The translations under genes were made by a program, and so were the position numbers. This document shows positions 35,911 to 47,059 of a stretch of 64,000 nt of DNA, piece after piece; the stretch's first letter is position 1, and each line of letters starts with the position of its first letter. The stretch comes from Micropterus salmoides (lineage: Eukaryota; Chordata; Actinopteri; Centrarchiformes; Centrarchidae): assembly GCF_014851395.1 (NCBI RefSeq), contig NW_024041150.1, positions 46,290,356 to 46,354,355 on the forward strand, written 5' to 3'. The notes under the pieces are model-generated. The model was not told where the DNA came from. It did not search any database and worked only from the letters and a program-made list of their open reading frames with translations.

Positions 35911-36206
35911 GACTGACTTGATTCCAAAGAAACCTCCTACTGATCCTTTGCTGGCCCCGGAGATTCCTCCTTTTACTTATAACTCACTGCTATACTTTTT
36001 TAATGATAAATTTATTGTCACAAACACCTCCTAGTTAATTCATTCAAGTTGTATTACTTAATAAAGTCTTTAAATCAATGAAAAACACACAATGGAAGGA
36101 TGTACGCAACCCTCTTATCAGTTACATACAGACATCCGGTGGGGTGGGGGGACCGGAAATAGCTGTCAAAAATGAGTTTGATGGAATGTATTGGATACTT
36201 CTCTCT

Positions 36207-38465
36207 AGTCTCCGCTGTGATTTTCCTTCTACAGCCATAGCCGTCAAGAACTTCCACAAGATCATCAGAGTCAACTGCAGAGAAATCAGTCATTGCTTCC
36301 ATCAGAACCTCACGTTCTTGGCTGCTCACAAACTGCAGAAAATGTGCTTTAAGATCACTGTACACACTGTTGAAAAGCACCTGTTCAAGGAAGGGGAGTG
36401 CCAGTTTGTTTGGCAAATACTGACAATCTTGGCAACCTTTCAAAAGGATTCTGCCAATTGCCTTCCATGTTTCAGCAGGGAAATCATGGCAAATGAAGGG
36501 CACTTTAACTGTTGTACCAAGTGTGCATCGATCGTAGAATTCATGCCAGAAACAGCTGAGAACATCTCTCAGGACCCCAGATCCACTTCCTGCTTCTTCT
36601 TTGTTGTCTGGAAGTATGCGTCTCACATTCAGTGCTTTGTTCAAAATCTCTGCATCAGAGAAAGCTGTAATCACGTCATGTAAAGTGTTAGCATGATGTA
36701 TGGTGATTGTTATCACTTCTTCTGGATGAGCTGGACTGGGGGGTGTAAAAAAACCCTCATAGATCAAAGTGTCATCTGTGTCTTCTTCAACACTGTAGAG
36801 GGGACCAAAGGTAATTGAGTCAACAGACATATCTAGAGAACGCTGGACTCCATCAAAATCGCCCATGACATATTCTACTTGTAGATCTGCTGTATTGATT
36901 TCATTTCCACTGTGTGCTGAGACAAGAATCACTTCAGATGTCTCGCTGGTATCATCAAGTTCTTTTTGCTTTGTTGCAATGTAAAAGCGTAACATTGTCA
37001 GCCTTGACGTCTCATACATAGTGCCAATGGACAGGCAGGTGTCATCAGTGAGGCGGTTCTGTTTGAAGTCCCACACCTCAAACTCGAAATCTGATTCTGA
37101 TCCTTTAGGAGATATTCCATCAGGAAAGAAAAGTTTCTTTCCTTCTTGAAGGATGTCTTTTAATCCAGCATTAATTGCCAATTTAACTTTTCTGGTGCCA
37201 CCTCCCTGCTTTGCCCTCACCTGTCTGGCTACATTACCATCACTGTGAATCCATCCTATCTCTACATTTCGGGTTGTTTTAAGCTTCTTTGTCTGTGTTG
37301 ATCTTGTGTCTGCATCTGATACGTTTTCCTTGGTGCCTTCCTTTCTGACTTTCATTTTCTCACAAAGTTTTTCCAAAAGTCCTTGTTTTCGCTTTGAGAT
37401 GGGCTTTTTACTTTTGCAGAAATTGAAGAGGGCAATTCGGTCTCCATAGGAGGGGATGTAATTTGCCAGCGCTGCATCATCCATCAGCGCGACAACGTTG
37501 CTGTCAATCTGCACAGAAGAAAAAAAGAAAATACAATGTATAAATAATGTTAAGGTTATGCCCCTTAAATCAGTAAAAGTGTTAGTAGGAAAATACTGAT
37601 CAAATATTTCAGGAAAGCCTTGTGTGCAGGAGTCAGTACAATAATGTAATAAAAAAACAAAAATTTAATCTCAGTTCAGGATGTAAGTTTAATATGCGTT
37701 TCTGCTACCATAGAAGGCTGGTAAAGTAGTTTAATAGTTGTTGTTTTTTGTCTGTTTTAACTGTGTTTATTGTTGATTTACGACCGGGAGTCCGCACAGG
37801 GTGTTTTATTTTGAAAATTGACCGGATTCTCTATGCCGTTCTGTGTCAGACTTCCTGTCCGGTTCATCTGCTCTGTGCTGCTTGACGAAGCTTCCGTCAT
37901 AAATAGAGATGCAGCCAAACGAGTATCTCCGTGAAACGGCGGAGCGCTAAGAACTTGCTTGAGTTGTACAGTCTTAAGGAAAAACACACATTAAAACACC
38001 CAACAGCTTCAGTAACACGTTATATTCACCTGCTGTCCGCTTTGTGTGTGAGGAGCTGCCCTCGGACACAGTGAGCAGACAGGAGGACAGAAGCAGCGCG
38101 ACTGGCTGAAATGTTGCCGCGTCCGTTCTTTTGTCAACAAACACAGACAACAAGAGTCACTAGTCACCGACTACAGATGCTCTCACTCGGTCTTCGAAGG
38201 CAGTTTAAAACATGATAATACAACCAAAATGTCAACAACACAAAAACCAGCCAATATTCTTGTTAGCTACCATATTAGCTATCAAAACATGCTAACTCGT
38301 GCCTGCATTACACATCCTTCATCCCCTTGAATTTCCTTTGTTTTTACAAACGCCATGCAACAAACTAACACATATTTCATTTTTACTCACCTTTTGTTCT
38401 TCCAGTAATGAAATGGCTTCATCTGGGACCCCTCCAACACGCAAAAACTCACTTAAATCCGACAT
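36207..38465 (-). CDS. HECT-type gene, N-terminal exons (5' of the inner insertion)
   Basis: Exon 1 is 38,465-38,391 (MSDLSEFLRVGGVPDEA..., donor GTGAGT). Exon 2 starts at 37,508 after TTCTGTGCAG and stays open to the inner insertion at 36,212 and a little beyond. Order: SAM-like N-terminus ending GDRIALFNFC; a basic linker KSKKPISKRKQ; a conserved region with LFFPDGISPKG and VWDFKQNRL; then the HECT-like region (IHHANTLHDVITAF, SGSGVLRDVLSCFW, FPAETWKAIGRILLKG). The C-lobe lies at 24,435-24,830. Relatives in fish are annotated as G2E3-like HECT proteins (recall). A ubiquitin-ligase role is inferred from the domain only. The gene is broken by the insertion, so at best a truncated protein is made. 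Confidence 0.78.
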
Positions 38466-40056
38466 CTTCGGTCAGTGTGTGGTTCCCGGGCTAATTTACA
38501 TCATGCAAGTGATTCTCTCACATGGGACCTTTACAGGTACCCATACTTCTGACTTTAATCTCATACTTCTGACTTTAAACTCATACTTCTGACTTTAATC
38601 TCATACTTCTGACTTTAAACTCAGAATTCTGACTTTAAACTCATACTTCTGACTTTAAACTCAGAATTCTGACTTTAATCTCAGAATTCTGACTTTAATC
38701 TCATACTTCTGACTTTAAACTCATACTTCTGACTTTAAACTCAGAATTCTGACTTTAAACTCAGAATTCTGACTTTAATCTCAGAATCTCAGAATTCTGA
38801 CTTTAAACTCAGAATTCTGACTTTAATCTCATACTTCTGACTTTAATCTCAGAATTCTGACTTTAAACTCAGAATTCTGACTTTAAACTCAGAATTCTGA
38901 CTTTAAACTCAGAATTCTGACTTTAATCTCAGAATTCTGACTTTAATCTCAGAATCTCAGAATTCTGACTTTAAACTCAGAATTCTGACTTTAATCTCAG
39001 AATCTCAGAATTCTGACTTTAAACTCAGAATTCTGACTTTAATCTCAGAATCTCAGAATTCTGACTTTAATCTCAGAATTCTGACTTTAAACTCATACTT
39101 CTGACTTTAAACTCAGAATTCTGACTTTAAACTCAGAATTCTGACTTTAAACTCAGAATTCTGACTTTAATCTCAGAATCTCAGAATTCTGACTTTAAAC
39201 TCAGAATTCTGACTTTAATCTCATACTTCTGACTTTAAACTCATACTTCTGACTTTAATCTCAGAATTCTGACTTTAAACTCAGAATTCTGACTTTAATC
39301 TCGTACTTCTGACTTTAAACTCAGAATTCTGACTTTAATCTCATACTTCTGACTTTAATCCCATACTTCTGACTTTAATCTCATACTTCTGACTTTAATC
39401 TCATACTTCTGACTTTAATCCCATACTTCTGACTTTAAACTCATACTTCTGACTTTAAACTCAGAATTCTGACTTTAATCTCAGAATTCTGACTTTAATC
39501 TCATACTTCTGACTTTAAACTCATACTTCTGACTTTAAACTCAGAATTCTGACTTTAAACTCAGAATTCTGACTTTAATCTCAGAATCTCAGAATTCTGA
39601 CTTTAAACTCAGAATTCTGACTTTAATCTCATACTTCTGACTTTAAACTCATACTTCTGACTTTAATCTCAGAATTCTGACTTTAAACTCAGAATTCTGA
39701 CTTTAATCTCATACTTCTGACTTTAAACTCAGAATTCTGACTTTAATCTCATACTTCTGACTTTAATCCCATACTTCTGACTTTAATCTCATACTTCTGA
39801 CTTTAATCTCATACTTCTGACTTTAATCCCATACTTCTGACTTTAAACTCATACTTCTGACTTTAAACTCATACTTCTGACTTTAAACTCAGAATTCTGA
39901 CTTTAATCTCAGAATTCTGACTTTAAACTCAGAATTCTGACTTTAATCTCAGAATTCTGACTTTAATCTCAGAATTCTGACTTTAATCTCAGAATTCTGA
40001 CTTTAATCTCAGAATAAAAAAAAAAAATTCACACGTGGCCCTAATGCTCTTCCGCA
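37415..40056. repeat. right terminal inverted repeat of outer element
   Basis: Inverse of 16,828-19,060, with inner edge at TGCA (37,415-37,418). Includes HECT exon 1, part of exon 2, the promoter region between exon 1 and the satellite, and the 20-bp satellite. Unit-length difference in the satellite explains most of the length difference (2,642 versus 2,233 bp). Confidence 0.85.
38538..40013. repeat. 20-bp satellite in right TIR, about 73 units
   Basis: Inverse-complement of the left TIR array (TCAGAATTCTGACTTTAAAC and the TCATACTTCTG variant). It also has 26-28 bp units with a duplicated TCTCAGAA that are absent from the left array, and some larger blocks repeated (for example 39,300-39,480 and 39,700-39,880), so the two arrays have evolved independently. 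Confidence 0.92.
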
Positions 40057-40062
40057 TAAAAC
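40057..40062. other. target-site duplication TAAAAC (right)
   Basis: Follows CTCTTCCGCA, the inverse of the left terminus. Confidence 0.85.
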
Positions 40063-40209
40063 AGTAGCAACCGGTGCTAAACATTTATCATGCCATGACA
40101 AACTTTGCATTAACCTATGATGAGATAAGATTGTATATCGTGTCACCATTTCATTATAAAATGTCATAGCAGTTAAGCATTTCTTACTAAATGGTCTTGT
40201 TTTGCTTAC

Positions 40210-41798
40210 TTTTACATCTTCACCGGGAACAAACGTGCTGGCAGATATCTGGGTACTGCCTGATTAGCGAAAGAAGGTCATCCAGCTGCAGGCCTCCTCT
40301 CAGATGTTCCAACATAGGCTGCAGCCTCAGCGCTGCATGGAGTACAAAGGCACTACAATAGTAGACAGGAAAACAATTGCTACAAAAAAATACCTTTTAT
40401 TAGTTTTACTGTACAAACAGAAATATATGTCTCAACATACCAAACAATGGACTGTTTTTGCACTGAGATCCAGTATTTCCACAATTTATGATTTCATCAG
40501 AAAGGCCTTCAATTGACTGTTCAGTTGACATTTCAACCTGAAAATATAAATTTAATTCACAGGAAGAAAATTTCTTTCCCATGTAAACACATGAAAATAT
40601 TGTATACTTGATCAACGCAGCATTTCCTTCATACAGAGGTCATACCTGCTCAGTTAACGCTCGCGACTGGACATCTGCAGCTGCATCAGTGTTGAGAGTC
40701 GCCGGGTTTATCTGGCCACTACACAAGTAACTGTAAGTCCATGGGCTGAAAAAGGCAGGGGCCGGGCCAACTCGTGCCAAACTTACTGCCAAAATCTCTC
40801 CAACAGTCCTATTTACACAAATCAAGCATTAATGTTTAAAAAAACATTTCACAGAAAGAAACCGTTTGTCCCGACTTGTATAAAAATAAACCCACTTGTA
40901 CAGACTCCTCTGGTGCTTTGGCCCCTCAAAGAAACTGCTCTCAATTCCTGCAATCATTTCTATTGACACAAGTCCAAACACAATAACTGTGTTGGTCTAG
41001 GGTCTCTTATGTCAAGTAATATTTTATTATCGTGTGAATTAACTATTAGCCATTTAATTTAGACCATATTACTTTAATTAGAATCCCAACCAAGATAATA
41101 AAAATGTATTTCTATTTAGCCATTCAGATCATTTCAGTAGGGTTTGTCTAATTTGGGTTGTTGTTTTATTAATTTTTGTACATTATAGAAAACCTAATAC
41201 ACAACTCGAGGACAGACCGACAGACAGATATTACTAATAAAAGTGTAACATTTCTTCATGATTTGGGTGAGACTGTTCTGTGGATTCAAATATGTTTCCT
41301 TTTGTTTTACCTGTGAGAAATTCTTTTCGGAGAGCACCTGTGTGAATTTTCTTTTGACGCTGCCACTGCAGTAGCCTCTCTCCAGAATGTTTGTTCTGGA
41401 GATTTGGATGTTGAACTGTTTCTCTAGGTCAACTCTTCCACACATCATCAACACTGCCAAACCAAACTTCGAATCAATAAATAGCTACTAATGTTGACTG
41501 CAAAACCTGCAGAATTAAGATCTGTGTAGGACGAAGATGTTTATGTATGTAGACAACACAGTATTCACCTTCTGATGTGCTCCTCTCCATTGTTCTGGCT
41601 CGCAGCAGGTGTCTCAGCCATCTTAAGATTGTCCTTTTCTCTACAAAAGCACATGTGAGACATGTTAGTACGAATAGAAAAAACAAGTACTCAAGTTACA
41701 TATACGTTTAAAATGAACATAAAAGTACCGCAGGTGTCATGGTGTACAGGGGGGCTGTCATTGAAACTATCTGGATCTATCTGGTCGTTTTCACACGT
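40210..41798 (-). pseudogene. second HECT-like gene, partial, cut off by outer transposon
   Basis: Seven minus-strand exons with mostly matching phases: 41,798-41,729 (CENDQIDPDSFNDSPP), 41,640-41,569 (EKRTILRWLRHLLRA), 41,453-41,311 (FNIQISRTNILERGY), 40,959-40,896 (GIESSFFEGPKHQRS), 40,808-40,646 (TVGEILAVSLARVGPAPAFF), 40,537-40,441 and 40,332-40,210 (LRLQPMLEHLRGGLQLDDLL). The order matches a HECT N-lobe (ISR.NI start, FFEG, AVSL..GPAP). The phase between the third and fourth exons does not fit, so an exon may be missing. The last exon has a one-base frameshift between YPDICQ and TFVPGEDVK. The expected C-lobe is not found beyond the transposon at 16.8 kb. A G2E3-like host gene or an older transposon gene are both possible. 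Confidence 0.6.
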
Positions 41799-41935
41799 CT
41801 AACATTGAAAATGGATATTTTATTACTACTTTTCTCCACCTGTAGCCTTGTAGAGCAGCCATCCACCTGTCCCTCCCTGCATCTTAGGGTACTCATTTTG
41901 CAGTAGTCTAAAGAACTAAGAGAACATAACTAAGG

Positions 41936-42080
41936 GATGATAGATAGATAGAAAGATGCACTTAATTTAACCCGAGGGAAATTCAAGTATCCAGTAGCAT
42001 ACGAAACATACATCCATTAAACATACATTAAAATAACTTATAACACAGTAAACAGTGCAGATGGAGGTAGAAATTGTTCT
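41936..42080. repeat. fish interspersed-repeat tail fragment
   Basis: GATAGATAGATAGAAAG then TTAACCCGAGGGAAATTCAAG, matching a recurrent fish repeat tail I recall (target-like GATA run followed by a CCGAGGGAAATTC block). Truncated; parent family not assigned. Confidence 0.4.
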
Positions 42081-42229
42081 TTTGTCTATTGTCCTCCCTG
42101 CCATGACTAGGAGCTGATGTCTCAATGCTTGAAGAATATCCTACCACTAGGATAAAAGGGTCATGTTTTAAATATAAGACGTTTAGTGCAAAGTTTAATC
42201 TCTAATACCTCCTCGTGACTCATATCCCT

Positions 42230-42690
42230 GGACATGGTGAGATGTCTTTTTCAAGCCCTGCTTGAGCAAGTTCAGACTCTTCAGATGAGGTTGGGGTTGT
42301 CTCTGAATTTATGTTTAACAGGTAAACAGGTTTTTGTATATGGTGTGCTATAGGTCTTTGGACTCTGTAACTTTCTCTTTCCTAGGGAACTTTTTCTTGA
42401 GAAAAATCCAGGGAAAGATCTGCATGATTTAAAACTGATTTTATTTTTTTTATTATGGTCATAAATGTTCAAATAAAATATTAACTAGTTAAATTACTTT
42501 AAAATGAACTTGAACAATAAAATTCCATCTAAAACCTGGCCATCTCTTACAGATGACGATGTCCCTGAGAGATGTTGTGTGTGAGCACGTTTATAAGACT
42601 CTCTGTCGAGTTCTGACAAACAGAGGTTAACAAAGAAAATCCACGTTAAAGGCATAAAACAACTTGAGCTAGTTACTGAAAACACTAGCT
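42230..42690 (-). other. possible upstream exons of the second HECT-like gene
   Basis: On minus, after ATCATGCAG at about 42,424, the frame reads SFPGFFSRKSSLGKRKLQSP and continues to about 42,281. The adjacent frame then gives ETTPTSSEESELAQAGLEKD down to about 42,230, suggesting a frameshifted exon. A second candidate (LDRESYKRAHTQHLSG) lies near 42,540-42,605. Weak support from composition and direction only. Confidence 0.3.
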
Positions 42691-42887
42691 AGCTTTAGTA
42701 GGATGAAGCTAACTTAGTTCATGCTAATCCAAGCGATGCTTCATTTCCAGCTTGGTCCACTTGTCAAACTCAAACGCATTTTCCCTTTATGTGTCCCTAC
42801 GATAAAATAATTAGCCACTGTGGGATAATGTCACCAAAGAATATATTCAAAACGGCCCATATATTTCACATGTCTTACCTATGCACT

Positions 42888-42920
42888 GGTTGCCATGGCG
42901 CCAGCGGGTTGCCATGGCGA
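42888..42920. promoter_or_regulatory. paired GGTTGCCATGGCG motifs (RFX X-box half-sites)
   Basis: GGTTGCCATGGCG occurs twice, separated by a few bases, just upstream of the minus-strand HECT-like gene. It resembles the X-box half-site GTTGCC bound by RFX factors. Role inferred. Confidence 0.3.
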
Positions 42921-43261
42921 GTGAATACAGCGGTGCGTTCATGGTCGCACGTGTAAGTGGGAGAAGTTCATTCTTAAAGTGTAGCTGCTGAACTGCACAA
43001 ACTGGCACAATTTATTGCTCATATAGTGTAATTGGTCCCACGTATTGTCCAAAACAGCTTTTTAAAGGGAACTTAGTCACTGGCATTAGTCTGTTTACTG
43101 CCAATCACATGCATATGGTGGATAGAAAGCATGGAGCCACGGTTCTCGCAGTGCCTACGTCTCGTGAAGGCGACATGACTGAGGAGAGTCTTCTTCCTTC
43201 TTTGTTAGACTGTCACTCATGATTCCACGCCCCTCTCCGTTGAAGCCACGCCCCCCACGCA

Positions 43262-43640
43262 AAATCGAGGCCAAAAGTCTGAAACTGAAAAATACTGATC
43301 TGAAACTGAAAAATAGATTTGAAAGTGAAAAAAAAAGATCTGAAGCTGTAAAAAAAAGATTTGATGCTGTAAAAAAAAATAAGCTTTGACTTTGAAAACA
43401 TAAAACGTGGAACTGAAAAATAAAAGTCCTAAAATATCAAAATATGGAAAAGTGAAAAATAAAAACAAATAATTTCTTAAAAATACTTCCAGAAATAAAT
43501 CAATATTTTATTTAAACTGAAAAAAATTGGCAAACTTATTTTTGGTTTGAGTACATGGTTGTATTTTTTAAGTTTTAGTTTTTCGATTACAATTTCTTTT
43601 TTCAAATTAACAAAACATTTGGCCCTAATTTAGCTCCATA
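43262..43640. mobile_element. orphan terminus of a transposon related to the outer element
   Basis: Read on minus from 43,640: TATGGAGCTAAATTAGGGCC, then AT-rich sequence, then degenerate 20-25 bp units (CTGAAACTGAAAAATA-like on plus) at 43,280-43,400. The outer element shows the same plan: a short tip, ATTAGGGCCA, then a TCTGA-type satellite. No partner end or duplication was found, so this is a solo or truncated end. The relationship is inferred. Confidence 0.35.
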
Positions 43641-46600
43641 GCAGGGAGGGAGTGGGAGTTTCTCTGTTAGTGATGGGGAAAGTCTTTAGAAAGACTCCAG
43701 TCACCAACTCTTTCATTAAAATGAACTAATCTCTTTTTGTGTCATTTGGTTCATTTTAACTAGGCTGGTTATTGCGGCGCTGCAGCCTCTAGTGGGCGAT
43801 TAAAAAATAAACAGAACACAAAACACACTCTTATTAAAATTGAACCAGTTTAATAATAATCTGAAACACTGCAGGTTGTTCACCAGTGAGGAGCATTGAA
43901 ACAACAGCACGGCTCTGCTGATAAAGAAAAAGTCAAAGTTACACTGCGTTCTCTGGCGGACCGGATCAGCTGTTAGCTGTAAACCAAAGGGCTAACGCTA
44001 ACGTTGCTACGTGGCTGTGTTTTAATGGTTTAATGTCCGGGTCCGTTTGTTTTGGAGAGGAGACGACCTCGGAGGTAATTCAGCTCCAGGTAGAACCCTG
44101 TCAGGGCTCTGAAGTCCAGAACAACTCTCATCAGCTGTTGGCTGGAAACACTAGCAGGACTAAAGTTACTGTGTTAAAACTATAACTTAGCACGACGTCA
44201 CTGTGCTGTAATAATGTTATGCTTTATTAAATGTCACATAATTAACAAAATAGATATATAATGTCAGTCCCCGGTGCTGGCAGGAAGTCAGCCTGCCGAG
44301 TGAAGACAGACTCTGAGGACCCCTGTGAGCGCTGAACGATTACTTCATTCCTGCTCCACAGTAGCCGAGAGGTCACGTGACAAATGAACGACTCAAACCC
44401 AGAGACCCACAGTTATGAGTCCTGAACTAATCAGTTCTGTTTCCTGTGCTGATGGAGCCCAGCTGCTGTGTAACGAGTGAACGTAAGAGTCCAAGATCCT
44501 TCACGCAATGAATTACTCACTGAGACGACCCGTTCGTCCTGAGTCATACACACGATCAGGTCAAACGAACGACAACACGAGCCTGCCTTTGACGTGTTCA
44601 CTTATCCGTATGGAGCAGGAGGTGAAGTTTCTGCAGGTTGAGGCAGAGATGTAAAGTTTTTATGGCTGTGAGTGAGTGTTGATGCATTTGTAAGTGACCG
44701 GTTTGTAAAACAGTATTCAACAGGAGAAAAGATCAAGAAACATTCTGGCTGCATTTTCAAGAAGTTGTGCAGACTGAAGTTCCTTTTGTTGGACAAGGCA
44801 GATCTGTTTCTTCTAGATTTACATGGCATTTCATGCTTTTCTGTTGTGCAAGTAGTTCTCATAGAATTTGTATTTGTTATTTAACATTTCATGTTGCAAG
44901 CTGATTTACAGGAAACTGTATAAAAGTGGTGGAGACATGTCCCCGGTGTAGAGGACACCGTCACAACCCTCATTTCAAGCTGAAAAACTGTTTCCCCATC
45001 GACGGTCAGTGTCCAGACCTGGGAAACCCATGACGCTCTCGAAGAGAGACGCTGTACACATTTACACACGAGCCGCAGCAGCATGACTTCATATTTAAAT
45101 CTCCAGACAAGCCGACAGGATCATCAGGATCTAAAGTTAAATAATCTTCAACACGTCCAAAAGGTCTCACACTCAGTCCAGGTTCATACAGAGACACTGT
45201 TTGGAGTAAAGCAGCCGTCCTCCTGATCAATGCTGAGCGTCTAAACATTTCAGAAGCTAAAAGTTGAATTCTGTTTCTTCTGTCTGACCTGTCAAGTTTT
45301 TAACTATTTTTTCCAGCATAAACGTCCCACGATATTAACTGTGACATTACTGTGCTACGTTTAAATGACTGACAGCAGCAATGGCGTCGCTTTGTGTTGA
45401 AAAGTGGTGGCTCTCCTACATTCACAGCGTTGTGTTGGACAGATTTGTGCAGTGGTGTTCATGGGAGAGAGAGATACTGCACGCAGCTCTGCAGAGGTTT
45501 TCATTAGGCCTAGTAAAATAAATTTAAATCAATATGTGGCGTTCAGCGTTGATATTGAGTATAAATAAATCCATTTATGGGAACACTGTACTAGTTCTTT
45601 AGCCAACGTAGCCATAGGCTAAGGAAGGCGGCCCACCGGCCCCGAGGCTGGCTGGCCCTCCGGGATTTGTCACGGTACTCCAGATGCCCAGACTGCTACA
45701 GGACACATCCTCAATACAACTCTACGGGGAAAGCCCGTAACGGCAAAGATGGCGGTTATCCCGCCCCTCCCGCTAAAAGCCAATTGTCTGCTTTTAACAG
45801 CCAAAGCGGGAATCATATTTCAGCCAATCGTGTGGTTCTGAGACGTGAATTCAATGCGGAAGCCACGTAAACCTGCAGTCTACTGAACGGCCAGCAGGGG
45901 GCGACTTCTTGTTTGCAAAAAAAGTCCTGCTGCATCAGAAATAAAATGTTTCTACTTGTCAGCTGATTTATTCCCTCAGTAAACTCTTTCCTGATGAGTT
46001 TATGGTCTCAGTCGCTAGTTTCAAGTCTTCTTCAACACAGCATGATGTTCATTTAGTAAATTATGGTCCCATTTAGAGGAACAGAGACCAGGAAGCAGGG
46101 GGGGCTTTAGGGCGGGGCTACAAGCTGATTGACAAGTCGTTACCATTGCGACCTGTCAATCAAGCTAGAGTGACTCGTACCCTCTGCGCTGTGTAAATTT
46201 AACCAGCGGCGTAGAAAAAGCTTATTAGGAGTCGGCTGTTCACTTTGTCTAGTGAGTACATTTAGTTTTAAGACTGTTGTTCTCTAGAAAAACTAACAGC
46301 CTGTTAAAGAGACAGTTAACGTGAATTATGTGACAAGTTAAAATAGGACATATTAATAATCTGAACACAAGATAATTAAATATAGTAAATTCATGGTCTG
46401 TGATGTTAAAAAATGGTAATTCATTAATCTGCAGAAGTTCATACGAATGGAATAAAACCATAAAAGTGGGTAATGTAGTCAGAATATCTGATTTAAATTA
46501 TCACATGGTTTGTGATTAAAAAGTGTTAATCTACGAGGTGAAGCTGGAGACCTTCCGTCTCCGCCCACATGCCTGGGCATGTCGCGGTATTTTCTTCATT

Positions 46601-46999
46601 AGAGTAAAAGTTCTCGCTGAGGAAACGTCTCTTTTCTCTCTCGTGATTACAGATGCACCAAGCTAAGCAAGCTAGCTGTCTCCACAAACGGCCGTTAGCT
46701 CCACCGTCCCGGCCGCCGCTGAAAGTCGTGTAGTCTGCAGGAGCCTTTACTGAATGCACAGGAACACAGTCTGTAGTGACAGCAGGGACCTGCAGGGGGA
46801 GCTGCTGTCTCTTTAACAACTTGAAGTTATTGATCCTCAGAGCCGATCAGAACATCAAAATATATATTTATATACAAACAAACCAAAACCAGCTAATAAA
46901 AGACTGTGATCGGGTTATTGATCTCAGATACTCAACAGAGCAGTAAACAGTACTAAACTAATAGTAGCTGTAATACCAGATGTGACCAGCAGGTGGACT
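43641..46999. other. no gene recognised
   Basis: Mixed sequence without a supportable gene. A GC-rich stretch at about 45,620-45,900 and the paired GATTGACAAGTCG / GACCTGTCAATC motifs near 46,130-46,165 look like fragments of an interspersed repeat. Short frames have no recognisable motifs. Confidence 0.5.
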
Positions 47000-47059
47000 C
47001 CTGCCTCTCTGCTCCCCTGTCTGTCTCACCAGTCTCAGAGTTCAGGTTCAGGCTTGAGG

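Larger units (their letters stand above)
24831..36206. mobile_element. inner palindromic transposon with 5.4-kb inverted arms
   Basis: Begins AGAGAGAAGTATCCAATAC and ends with its inverse, flanked by a 6-bp duplication inside the HECT gene. Left arm 24,831-30,207 and right arm 30,840-36,206 are near-identical inverted copies (a few substitutions and small indels); the spacer is about 632 bp. AG...CT ends plus 6-bp duplications match what is known of Polinton/Maverick elements, but no polymerase, ATPase, protease or integrase is visible, so it is either non-autonomous or a different class. Each arm holds the same divergent promoter and exon sets. I see no transposase. Confidence 0.88.
16828..40056. 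mobile_element. outer DNA transposon with rve integrase and HECT gene
   Basis: Termini are TGCGGAAGAG followed by G or C and ATTAGGGCCACGTGTG, in inverted orientation at the two ends, flanked by a 6-bp duplication. Total 23,229 bp; about 11.85 kb without the nested element at 24,831-36,206 and its extra target copy. Long TIRs (16,828-19,060 and 37,415-40,056) each contain a T-tract, a 20-bp satellite and the same first exons. Internal genes: an integrase-type transposase on plus in the left half and a HECT-type gene on minus in the right half, converging. From recall, an rve-type transposase with 6-bp target duplications is closest to IS3EU-like elements; that name is tentative. Confidence 0.85.

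Noticed and set aside
24831..36206. Palindrome as a pure assembly artefact
   Set aside because: Arms differ by small indels and substitutions, the ends have a precise 6-bp duplication and the host frame rejoins exactly; artefacts would not create these. Long reads are still desirable.
43213..43468. Phe-rich minus frames
   Set aside because: They come from the A-rich degenerate repeats of the orphan transposon end.
46526..46819. 97-codon minus frame
   Set aside because: No domain, no splice evidence; overlaps promoter-like GC-rich sequence.
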